Assembly (NCBI GenBank): GCA_026707945.1
Contig: JAPOVV010000074.1
Location: 124,001 to 188,000 of the forward strand
DNA length: 64,000 bases
Direction: 5' to 3'
Source of the DNA: Gammaproteobacteria bacterium
GTDB taxonomy: Bacteria > Pseudomonadota > Gammaproteobacteria > Pseudomonadales > Azotimanducaceae
Shown here piece after piece: positions 16,583 to 24,574 of the stretch. The translations under genes were made by a program, and so were the position numbers. Each line of letters begins with the position of its first letter. Position 1 is the stretch's first letter. Below the pieces are notes generated by a model that saw only the letters and a list, made by a program, of their open reading frames with translations, was not told the DNA's origin and did not search any database.

Positions 16583-17962
16583 GTGAGGATAGCTCTACGA
16601 ACTATCTGCGTCGCAGCCTGCGCATTTATTGCGGGCTGCGGTGCAGACCAAGCTGCGTCTACGACGATGGTCCTTACGGGGGATGTCTCAGCTGCGTATA
16701 CGAACGGTCGATTCGTCATCTTCGACCCAAGTCAGGAGAAAGCACCCAGCTCATCGATCGGGATGTCGACCGCAACTGGGATGTCGACCGCGACGCCAGT
16801 CGCTCCAGCATCTGCTACGAGCAAGCCAGCGTCTTCGATGGGGGCGGTTGGCATGAGTGCAGCAACTGGGGCGGTTGGCATGAGCGCAGCAACTCCGATT
16901 AACGACGCCACAGACGAACCAAAACCGCACCCGAGTGACTCGATCTATCAGTCCCTCAGTATCGTTGCCGAAGCGGAAATTGCGGAGGATGGTACGTTCT
17001 CTTTGACGGCTGAAGTCGAGAACCCACAACCCGTGTACTTCTACGTCCTCTACGCCACAAGCGAAACTGGGGCACACTTCGCCCCCGTTAAGGGACAGCA
17101 TTTCATCCTCGAGCCTGGCAACCTATCTTTGACGATGAATGCGCGCTCACGATTTGTGATTGACGGCGGCTACTACAACGACGCGGTTTTCAATACGTGG
17201 CGTACGTCGCCTGAGTACATCGAAGCCAACGAACAGTATTCCCATCTAATCAAATCGGTCGAGGGCGAGTCTGAGGAAGAGCGACGAAAACGGGTGGACG
17301 CATCGGTTGAGAAGATGAACCACATTCTCGAACTGGAAACGGAAGGGCGCAATCTCGTTGCGACGACTCATTCCGATTTGCTGGTCCGCAAGCTCACCCT
17401 CCAAACGGCATGGTTAACAGGTCAGTGGTATCGCGATGCGCTGAGTCAGTTAGGTGATGAATTGCCAGACGATCCTTGGGTAAAAGAAAGTCTCGTTCGC
17501 CAAGCCGCTGCGGATATACGTCGTGCGCAGCAAGCGCAGTTCTCCGAAGGCAATCAGATTCAAGATTTCGACGCATTTACGCTGGACGGTACTACCTACA
17601 AGTTTTCAGACGTACGCGATCAATCCAAGCTGGTTTTACTAGAGTTTTGGGCGTCGTGGTGCGGCCCGTGCATTGCGGAAATTCCGCACATGAAACAAGC
17701 CTACGAGCGGTTCAAAGAGAACGGTTTTGAGATTGTTTCTTTCACGATTGACGAAGAACGTGAAGATTGGGAACTCGCTTCCCAAGAACAAGCTATTCCC
17801 TGGATTGATTTGGGGATGGGACCTGAAGCACCAGCCGCAGTCGCCTACGGCGTTACGGGCGTGCCTAAGAACTTTCTTGTCGACGCCGAGACAGGCGTCA
17901 TCATGGCAACAGATTTACGCCAACACAAACTTGATGAAAAACTAGAAGAGGAGCTACTTTGA
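16583..17962 (+). CDS. TlpA-like thioredoxin-domain lipoprotein 1
   Basis: 459 residues from GTG 16583, preferred over the open frame from 16493 because it puts a clean lipoprotein signal (IALRTICVAACAFIAGC, Cys19) at the N-terminus and lies 4 bases after the receptor stop. A DUF4369-like N-terminal part includes a low-complexity insert with four GMS(T/A)AT units at about 60-104. The C-terminal thioredoxin fold has FWASWCGPCIAEIPHMKQAY (about 352-371) and a Gly-Val-Pro cis-proline (TGVPKNF). It is probably anchored in the periplasm as a reductant or thiol oxidoreductase. The stop overlaps the next start (TTGA). Confidence 0.85.
   Translation: MRIALRTICVAACAFIAGCGADQAASTTMVLTGDVSAAYTNGRFVIFDPSQEKAPSSSIGMSTATGMSTATPVAPASATSKPASSMGAVGMSAATGAVGMSAATPINDATDEPKPHPSDSIYQSLSIVAEAEIAEDGTFSLTAEVENPQPVYFYVLYATSETGAHFAPVKGQHFILEPGNLSLTMNARSRFVIDGGYYNDAVFNTWRTSPEYIEANEQYSHLIKSVEGESEEERRKRVDASVEKMNHILELETEGRNLVATTHSDLLVRKLTLQTAWLTGQWYRDALSQLGDELPDDPWVKESLVRQAAADIRRAQQAQFSEGNQIQDFDAFTLDGTTYKFSDVRDQSKLVLLEFWASWCGPCIAEIPHMKQAYERFKENGFEIVSFTIDEEREDWELASQEQAIPWIDLGMGPEAPAAVAYGVTGVPKNFLVDAETGVIMATDLRQHKLDEKLEEELL
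16760..16894 (+). repeat. In-frame tandem repeats within lipoprotein 1
   Basis: Two 18-base units (16760-16777, 16778-16795) and two 27-base units (16841-16867, 16868-16894). All encode GMSTAT or GMSAAT, and the 27-base pair adds GAV. The 27-base copies differ at a single base, suggesting recent slippage or duplication. Confidence 0.85.
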
Positions 17963-19455
17963 GCAAATCAGCTGCGTTGTTGACCGCAACATCATTACTT
18001 TGTTTCGGATTGATTGGGTGCGGTATCGATCCGCAGTATCGGTATACCGTAACGGGAGAGCTCGGAGCCACCGGAGAAGGGTTAGAAGACCCGGAGATCG
18101 TCGTAAGACGTTCCGTCTACGTCGACGGAAAGTCGAAGAGGGAAGACATCGCATCGGCGAAAGTTCGTGACGGGAAGATTGAACTCGAAGGCGAAATTCG
18201 CGAGCCGACTGTTGTTCGCATCTATCTTCTCGATGGCGATAAAACCAAAGATTCCGTTGCGGCAGTCATTGAGCCGCTCGCGGCAATTCGCCTCGTCGAT
18301 CTCGGCAAGAACAAAGGAATGATCTCAGACGGTTCCGGCAAGCACGCGCAACTGGTCGCTAGCTGGATGATGAGCGATGACTTTGTCTCGTCTTTAAACG
18401 CATACGGCGATGCGATGACAACGTGGCTGGCAGAAGAAGAAGCCAAGAAGAAAGCCGAAGAAGCCGCGGAGGCTGAGGCGAGTGCCGACGCTTCCGACGA
18501 AACGACTGACGATCAAACGCAGACTGTCGCTTCAGACACGGTCGCGGACAGTGAATCTGAGACCGTTGCGGATGAAGAAATCGATTCTGCAGCTTCGCCA
18601 GTACTAGCCGCGTCCGACGAAGAAGCGCCGCCGAACGCCTGTGCAGGAGACGTCGTAGAAGCTGACGAGGCAGAACAGGACGACGCGGACAGACCTGAAC
18701 GCTACGTACTCTATGACAAGGTGGTCGGCATTCAAAACGACGCGTTGGACGATCTCGCGCGCAATTCCGAAGATCCGATGGACGCGTTACTCGCCATGGA
18801 ACTCGGTGGACTTGGTCGTGTTCAGGAAGGTGTGTCACGACTTGATGAACTGGCTGGCGTCCTCAGCGACGACATCGTCGCGATGCGCATCACGCCGCGC
18901 CGCGAAGGTCTGGTCAACTACCTCAAGCGCGTTGATGCTGACAAGAGCTTAGCCCCCGGTAAATTTGCGCCCGATTTCACACTTGCCGATTTCAATGGTG
19001 CGGACGTTTCACTCGCGAGCGTTCTGGAGAACAACGAAGTCGTGCTGGTTGACTTCTGGGCCTCGTGGTGCGGACCTTGCATCGCGACCTTCCCTGAATT
19101 GAAGCGAATGTACGGCGAATACCGGGAGAATGGTTTCGAGGTCGTCGCGATTTCGATTGACGGTACACGTGAAGAATGGGCAGAGGCGACCGAAGAGCAC
19201 GAGTTGCCGTGGCTCAATCTCGAAGAATTGCAAATAGACGGTTCGCGGGGACCCGTATACAACGCCTACGGCGTGACCTTCATTCCGAAAGGCTACATAC
19301 TGAATAAGGATGCCTGCATTGTCGGAAAAGATCTGAGTACTGAAGAGCTCGACAAGCTTCTAGCAGCTCAATTCTCTAGTTCTGATGTGCCTAGTTCCAC
19401 TCAGGAAGCGGTTTCAGACCTCACCGAGACGGCTGATAACCAGGTCGGGAGTTAG
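17959..19455 (+). CDS. TlpA-like thioredoxin-domain lipoprotein 2
   Basis: 498 residues from TTG 17959, overlapping the previous stop as TTGA. Lipoprotein signal SKSAALLTATSLLCFGLIGC (lipid Cys21). The N-terminal DUF4369-like part is interrupted by a long acidic Ala/Glu/Asp insert (about 157-250). The C-terminal thioredoxin domain has FWASWCGPCIATFPELKRMY (about 364-383) and a cis-proline region TFIPKGY. The paralogous arrangement with the previous gene suggests duplication. The reductant is plausibly DsbD, encoded convergently with a 42-base overlap. Its target could be the co-transcribed receptor or its ligand, which is inference. Confidence 0.85.
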   Translation: MSKSAALLTATSLLCFGLIGCGIDPQYRYTVTGELGATGEGLEDPEIVVRRSVYVDGKSKREDIASAKVRDGKIELEGEIREPTVVRIYLLDGDKTKDSVAAVIEPLAAIRLVDLGKNKGMISDGSGKHAQLVASWMMSDDFVSSLNAYGDAMTTWLAEEEAKKKAEEAAEAEASADASDETTDDQTQTVASDTVADSESETVADEEIDSAASPVLAASDEEAPPNACAGDVVEADEAEQDDADRPERYVLYDKVVGIQNDALDDLARNSEDPMDALLAMELGGLGRVQEGVSRLDELAGVLSDDIVAMRITPRREGLVNYLKRVDADKSLAPGKFAPDFTLADFNGADVSLASVLENNEVVLVDFWASWCGPCIATFPELKRMYGEYRENGFEVVAISIDGTREEWAEATEEHELPWLNLEELQIDGSRGPVYNAYGVTFIPKGYILNKDACIVGKDLSTEELDKLLAAQFSSSDVPSSTQEAVSDLTETADNQVGS

Positions 19456-21564
19456 GATCTCGGGCAGGATCGCCGGCGAGTCAATCGACCCACCTACTTC
19501 GTAAAAGAGGTAGAGCGGCACGCCGGCGCGACCGTGTCGCTCCAACTCAGCGGTAATCGCTGGGTCTTCGGACGTCCAGTCACCCACTAACACTTGAACC
19601 CCTTCGCGTTCAAAGAAGTCGAGGACACGCTCTGACTGCAACGCGACGCGTTCGTTGTACTTGCACGTAATACACCAATCGGCGGTGAAATACGCGAAGA
19701 CAGGTTTGTTTTTAGCCAGAAGCGTTTCAACGGTCTCAACGGACCATGCCATCTCTTGTGCGTATGCCGTGCTTGCGGTTTGAGGCGAGGGAACTAATTC
19801 ATCGTCTCGCGCGACATTCGCGGCGGCGAGTAGTACCAACAGACCAACGATGCCGGAAACGCGCCATCGCCATAGGTTGGTCTCGCGTGCTCGCGTGACG
19901 CTCCACAACACAAACCCAAGCGTAATTGCGGCTACCAATAACATCGCCAATGCGTCGATGCCCCGCTGACCGCCGAGGATCCACATCAGCCAAACCGCAG
20001 TCGCATACATTGGAAACGCCATAACCCGTCGCATCGTTCCCATCCATGCTCCTGGCTTCGGTAATACTTTCTTGGCAGCAGGAACGAATGAGATCACTAA
20101 ATAAGGCAACGCGAACCCCAGCGCCAATCCGAGAAAGATCCCAAGTGCCGCGATGACCGGTTGTACAAGCGCATAGCCGAGTGCCGCGCCCATAAATGGA
20201 ACAGTACACGGCGAAGCCACGATGACGGCAAGAACACCCGTGAAGAATTCACCGCTCTTCCCACCAGATGGCACGATAAAACCACCGCTTATGTTGGCGA
20301 TCGAACCGCGCAGCTCGAACACCCCTGAGAAATTCAAACCGACGGCCACCATCAATAGCGTAAGCAAGACCAAGATCGTTGGACTCTGCAAATGAAAAGC
20401 CCACCCTACCGCTTCGCCAGCCCCGCGCAAGACAAACATGATGATCGCCAGAATTAAGAAACAAACCAAGACACCTAAGGCGTAGACCAACCCAGAAACT
20501 CTTGCGGAGCTAGCGCTTGAATTCGAGAGTTCGACGATTGCCAAAGCTTTTAAACTCAGAATAGGCAATACGCACGGCATCGCGTTCAAGATCAATCCGC
20601 CTAAGAAAGCGAATAGCAAGTTTCGCAAGAAGGCCATCAAATTCGACGTCCCCGATTCGTCGATGCTCGTGTGTGTGACGGTGGTACCCGGTGCACGTTC
20701 GAACGAACGACTGAACTCAACGGCCGCAACTTCATTCACGCGAGTCGCTTCCATCCAGAACGCCTGATCGTGTCCTCCTGAAGCGTCAGTATCGAATAGT
20801 TTGAGAACGAGCGATGTCTCGTTGTACCGGGCGTGTCGGGGACCCGATGGGGTCTCCACTCTAAGAACGCCATCCGACACACGGAAAACCTGCGGTGCGG
20901 CATGATCGATGAACTTTTCGGCAACCGGAAAGAGCCAAACGTCACCATCGACGTCAAAATCCTCCGGTACCTTGAGATCGAAAATTACCGCCTCGTCGCT
21001 TGACGTATACGTCGCACGCCAGGGAACTGAAATCGGGTGTTTCGCACGGGCAGCTGCAAAGCCACTGCGCCAGTCGGAATTCATTGATCCGTCGCCGCGC
21101 GGTAACGCGAGCTCGACCTTAGCTCGTTCAGGAATGCACACGTTGTCGTCGCAGATCAACCAGTTCGCGTTCGCAGCTAATCGGATCGTATCGTCGATAA
21201 CTGTCGGTACTCTGACATTCGCGATAAGTAGCGTCTCTTCGTCATACCCATAGGACATCAGTGGTCCAAATGGGACGAAATTCGGCGACGGAAATGTAAG
21301 TTCGCCGACTTCGAATCCATCTGGCAGATCCCATTTCAAGCTCGCTGGTTTACCAGCATCGCCAGCGTTGATCCAATAGATATGCCAGCCTGGGTCAGGT
21401 CTTAGTAGAAATGCGACCGCAAACTCCTCGCCAGGAACGACGGACTGCACTTCAGCAACTAATTCGACCGTGCTGTTGTCGCTCCGTACCGGGGCTCCGT
21501 GCGCCATATTCCATGAAAGGAAGACGACACACGCCATGAACAGAACGAGTTTCACAGTTGTCAT
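19414..21564 (-). CDS. dsbD: Thiol:disulfide interchange protein DsbD
   Basis: 716 residues. A signal peptide (LVLFMACVVFLSWNMAHGAP) is followed by a periplasmic N-domain with the reactive pair in ICDDNVCIPE (about 138-147), a polytopic domain with Cys in LNAMPCVLPILSLKAL and VASPCTVPFMGAALGYAL, and a C-terminal thioredoxin domain with ADWCITCKYNERVAL (about 641-655). All six redox cysteines are thus present. DsbD carries electrons from cytoplasmic thioredoxin to periplasmic thiol proteins. It faces two CxxC lipoproteins and shares 42 bases of coding sequence with the second. The following gap to the sterol-reductase-like gene is 151 bases. Confidence 0.93.
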   Translation of the reverse strand: MTTVKLVLFMACVVFLSWNMAHGAPVRSDNSTVELVAEVQSVVPGEEFAVAFLLRPDPGWHIYWINAGDAGKPASLKWDLPDGFEVGELTFPSPNFVPFGPLMSYGYDEETLLIANVRVPTVIDDTIRLAANANWLICDDNVCIPERAKVELALPRGDGSMNSDWRSGFAAARAKHPISVPWRATYTSSDEAVIFDLKVPEDFDVDGDVWLFPVAEKFIDHAAPQVFRVSDGVLRVETPSGPRHARYNETSLVLKLFDTDASGGHDQAFWMEATRVNEVAAVEFSRSFERAPGTTVTHTSIDESGTSNLMAFLRNLLFAFLGGLILNAMPCVLPILSLKALAIVELSNSSASSARVSGLVYALGVLVCFLILAIIMFVLRGAGEAVGWAFHLQSPTILVLLTLLMVAVGLNFSGVFELRGSIANISGGFIVPSGGKSGEFFTGVLAVIVASPCTVPFMGAALGYALVQPVIAALGIFLGLALGFALPYLVISFVPAAKKVLPKPGAWMGTMRRVMAFPMYATAVWLMWILGGQRGIDALAMLLVAAITLGFVLWSVTRARETNLWRWRVSGIVGLLVLLAAANVARDDELVPSPQTASTAYAQEMAWSVETVETLLAKNKPVFAYFTADWCITCKYNERVALQSERVLDFFEREGVQVLVGDWTSEDPAITAELERHGRAGVPLYLFYEVGGSIDSPAILPEILTPDLVISRLGEV

Positions 21565-21715
21565 TGCATCTCTCGCATATGCAGAGTCATTCGGTATCGT
21601 GAAAGTTTGGTTCGTTGGTCATTGGACAACACGGACACGCGATCCGTTTCCAAATCATCTGAGTGATTGAACGCTGGTAATTCTGGCGTAAAGTCCGCGG
21701 TCAGGAGCGTCTCCC

Positions 21716-22855
21716 TCAGTAAATTCCAGGCACAATGCGGTATTTCACGCGTTGCCGGTATTCGGTCCATTTTTCAGCACCGTACTTCTCTTCACAAAGG
21801 TTGTAATCGAATCGTTCACGAGGTATGAATAGACCGACGATGAAAATGAAGTAAGTCCATGCCCACAAGTTGGTGAAATAACCGAACGAGAGCGCAACAG
21901 CGAGCGCCAAGAGCATTTCGCCAAAATAGTTCATGTGGCGAGATGCGCCCCAAAAGCCGCTGCAGAGGATTTTTCGCTCACCTGCCTCGATGTATTCCGG
22001 CTCAAAAATGCCTAGGAACTTACGATCCGGCCAGCGCTTAAACGTGTACTTCTGCATGTTGGCGCCGCGCGAAATTGCCCAGCCGCACGCAAAGAGCGCA
22101 GTGCACCCAATCAGCCAGACATAGGTCCATCCTTCTGAAAAACCTGGATGTGGATACGCAGCCATCCCCCACAATGGCAATATGAACATCCAGCCGTATA
22201 CGATCAAACCGCCCCAGAGCATTTTGAAACCCATGCGTTCATGGATGATGTCGAACGTATAGAGTTGAACCCGCTCAAAAATGAAGTAGTCCAGTATGTA
22301 GAAAGTGAAGAACCCTGCGTAAAGGTAGATACCGGGATTGGCATTACTACCGAACGTCTCGTAGTGGTAAGCAGCTCCGGAAAGCGCATTGAGCGCAAGC
22401 ATGGCGCCACCTACGACATAGCAGTACATCTTCACATCGAAGCGTTCGTTCCATAGCGATAGTTCCTGGACGCGACCGTCCCACAACGCGTATAGTGGAT
22501 TTTTCCCATCCGTGGCTGGTTGACCGTACACGGTGATGAGCGCCATAACGAACGTCAGCACTGTTCCTCCCGCAACGGCATAGATCGATGATCGATAGAA
22601 CCAATCACGTGGCATCCCACCAATTTCGAAAGCCCAAACGATCAATGCGAGAACGAACACAAGCAAGCCATTGAGTCGATAGTTGCGAGGCTCACCTGTC
22701 TGCGCATTAATGACATAGCCCGGAACTTTGCGTGCGGGCAAGATCACTTGTGCAATAAAAAACACAAAGAGAATCGCGAACGGTGTGAAGAATCCCGCAA
22801 TCGCTTCCGCGCGAGACAGCTCGAATAGGTGTCCAATCCCAAGCCATTCAATCAC
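21716..22855 (-). CDS. Sterol reductase (ERG4/ERG24)-family membrane protein
   Basis: 379 residues with about nine hydrophobic segments. The C-terminal signature of sterol C-14/C-7/C-24 reductases is clear: ILCSGFWGASRHMNYFGEML (about 304-323) and the ending CEEKYGAEKWTEYRQRVKYR to RIVPGIY. This region binds NADPH in known members. Eukaryotic relatives reduce sterol double bonds; bacterial homologues occur but their substrates are mostly unknown, and no other sterol gene (squalene epoxidase, oxidosqualene cyclase, CYP51) is in the window. It may act on an isoprenoid or other lipid in the inner membrane. Isoprenylcysteine methyltransferase-like proteins share part of this fold. Confidence 0.8.
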   Translation of the reverse strand: MIEWLGIGHLFELSRAEAIAGFFTPFAILFVFFIAQVILPARKVPGYVINAQTGEPRNYRLNGLLVFVLALIVWAFEIGGMPRDWFYRSSIYAVAGGTVLTFVMALITVYGQPATDGKNPLYALWDGRVQELSLWNERFDVKMYCYVVGGAMLALNALSGAAYHYETFGSNANPGIYLYAGFFTFYILDYFIFERVQLYTFDIIHERMGFKMLWGGLIVYGWMFILPLWGMAAYPHPGFSEGWTYVWLIGCTALFACGWAISRGANMQKYTFKRWPDRKFLGIFEPEYIEAGERKILCSGFWGASRHMNYFGEMLLALAVALSFGYFTNLWAWTYFIFIVGLFIPRERFDYNLCEEKYGAEKWTEYRQRVKYRIVPGIY

Positions 22856-23032
22856 GTCGTGTGCCTTACTTCGTTAAAAATCTCTTCGTCATGTTAGCGA
22901 CCTATGCGTTTTTCACAAGTCATTTCAAAAGACGTTTTCGTGACTCAAGCGCATACTGCCACATACCTCGGATATGGAAATCCTGTATGAGGCACAATTT
23001 CGAACTAAGAAGATAAGCAACAGGACACGCCA

Positions 23033-23455
23033 ATGGCTACCGGAACACTCACATTTGATCACATTCATTTGATCGCTAAAGATCCGGAAGAAACCGCAAA
23101 GTGGTATGTCGATGTGCTTGGCGCAGAGATCAAGGCGAGTTATCAGACCCGAAATGCACCTCAAATCAACGTCAACCTCGGGGGTATGACATTGCTCGTT
23201 CGGGGGCAACGGGCGGGGGAAGCGCCATCTGATGCATCTCCCATGCGCGAGTACGCAGACTACTCGAGCCACAATGAATGGGGAACGGATCATTTCGGCT
23301 ACACCTACCACGGTGACTTGCGCGCCTACTGCGATGAACTTCGTTCACGCGGCGCTCAATTCGCTGTCGAACCGTGGGAATTCACGCCGAATAACTGGCT
23401 CTGCTATCTTGCCGCGCCCGATGGCGTCAGCATCGAAATTGTCGAAGGCAAGTAG
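23033..23455 (+). CDS. VOC-family (glyoxalase/bleomycin-resistance fold) protein
   Basis: 140 residues. Two beta-alpha-beta-beta-beta modules: TFDHIHLIAKDPEETAKWYV (7-26) with metal-ligand candidate His11, and a C-terminal module ending in YLAAPDGVSIEIVEGK with Glu136 as likely ligand; His85 in TDHFGYTY is another. VOC proteins act as isomerases, dioxygenases or binding proteins, so the reaction is open. Single gene, ending just before the tRNA-Ala gene on the other strand. Confidence 0.85.
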   Translation: MATGTLTFDHIHLIAKDPEETAKWYVDVLGAEIKASYQTRNAPQINVNLGGMTLLVRGQRAGEAPSDASPMREYADYSSHNEWGTDHFGYTYHGDLRAYCDELRSRGAQFAVEPWEFTPNNWLCYLAAPDGVSIEIVEGK

Positions 23456-23478
23456 TCTTTGAGCTAGCGGAAAAACGG

Positions 23479-23554
23479 TGGTGGAGCCAGGCGGGATCGA
23501 ACCGCCGACCTCAACAATGCCATTGTTGCGCTCTCCCAGCTGAGCTATGGCCCC
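23479..23554 (-). tRNA. tRNA-Ala (anticodon GGC)
   Basis: Reading the minus strand from 23554, the 76-base sequence begins GGGGCCATAGCTCAGC and ends GGCTCCACCA. The acceptor stem GGGGCCA pairs with TGGCTCC with one wobble; the anticodon arm CAACAATGGCATTGTTG places GGC at 23521-23519; the T arm GGCGGTTCGATCCCGCC is canonical; the CCA end is encoded. Confidence 0.97.
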
Positions 23555-23568
23555 GGCCGTCGAGACCG

Positions 23569-23595
23569 ATTATAGAATTCAAAGTTCAAGTGCAA
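23569..23595 (-). promoter_or_regulatory. Promoter of tRNA-Ala
   Basis: On the minus strand a perfect -10 TATAAT (23574-23569) lies 14 bases before the mature 5' end, with a -35-like TTGCAC (23595-23590) 15 bases upstream. The GC-rich discriminator CGGTC after the -10 is typical of stringently controlled stable-RNA promoters. Confidence 0.55.
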
Positions 23596-23612
23596 CGACC
23601 ACGAGTTTGATT

Positions 23613-24551
23613 ATGGATGCCCATAGTTCTCAACAAATCGACATAACGCAACCGCCGTTGAATACCTCTCACCTTGGCGTTATGCAGTCGGCGAGTTCGT
23701 ACTTCGAGCTTCCTTGGTCTACTGCGGAGCTCTTCGTCGGATCGGGCCATGCTTTCATTACAAACATACACGGAGAACTTTGCCCTAGCGGACCGTATGT
23801 TTGGGAAACTGAACCTATGCTGGCACTCTTTTCGAATCTCAATCTCGACATTGAGGTGCTCGGTTTCGTGTTACCACATATGGCAACGAAGGAGCAACGC
23901 GAGGAATTTGACAGTTCCATTCGACAAGCGCTTATGGATGGAAAGGTATGCACGCTCGAGTGTATGGATCATCAAACGGTGTATGGCTTTGACGAAGAAG
24001 GCTTTCTCCTCACCCAACCATGGGGTGGGACGATGGATACGACGCCGCCGAAGCTGAAGTATGGTTCTTGGGAAGGCTTCGACTCCGGCGTACCGCTTAC
24101 TGCTTTTGCAGTATCTAAAAATGACTCAGTCCGAGACTTTTCCCATGAAGTCCTCAAGCCGGCTATCCAGTATGCGCTCGATGTATGGGATCGCTCTCCC
24201 GAGAGTACTCATAACGAGCTTTATCGAATCGGCGCAGCCTCCTATCCTAACTGGATAAGAGCTATCGAAGACGGCCACGGTGGCCAACATGGCGCATGGT
24301 GGAACGGCGTCGTTTGGGGCGAGTGTAAAGCTATGGCAGCCAGCTACTTTGACGCCTTAGCGACCAAGATGCCAGACGCGTCAGAACTCATTACAACCAT
24401 TGCCGCGAACTTTCGTGAAGCATCCGACGGCATGCTGAGAGCTTCCGATATTCAGCAGGAGAAGGAAACGCAAAAGGAAGCCGTGCGCGTAGCTGAGGCA
24501 GCAGAAACTAAGGCGATGGAAGGACTCCGAGAGCTTTTACCGCTGCTATAG
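23613..24551 (+). CDS. Protein of unknown function, possible papain-like (BtrH/C39-type) fold
   Basis: 312 residues from ATG 23613; the frame opens at 23547, but that would overlap the tRNA and its promoter. No signal peptide or membrane helix. The N-terminal half (GVMQSASSYFELPWSTAELF, then GSGHAFITNIHGELCPSGPY) recalls proteins with a BtrH/C39-like fold, and later parts have a WGGTMDTTPPKLKYGSWEGF segment and a helical C-terminus rich in Glu/Ala. I do not recognise a specific family. It converges with gltX, 23 bases apart. Confidence 0.6.
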   Translation: MDAHSSQQIDITQPPLNTSHLGVMQSASSYFELPWSTAELFVGSGHAFITNIHGELCPSGPYVWETEPMLALFSNLNLDIEVLGFVLPHMATKEQREEFDSSIRQALMDGKVCTLECMDHQTVYGFDEEGFLLTQPWGGTMDTTPPKLKYGSWEGFDSGVPLTAFAVSKNDSVRDFSHEVLKPAIQYALDVWDRSPESTHNELYRIGAASYPNWIRAIEDGHGGQHGAWWNGVVWGECKAMAASYFDALATKMPDASELITTIAANFREASDGMLRASDIQQEKETQKEAVRVAEAAETKAMEGLRELLPLL

Positions 24552-24574
24552 AGCACCGATAGCAAAGAAGCGGG

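Noticed and set aside
18359-18838. 159-residue Arg/Pro/Leu-rich minus-strand frame
   Set aside because: Opposite the acidic insert of the second TlpA lipoprotein; composition artefact.
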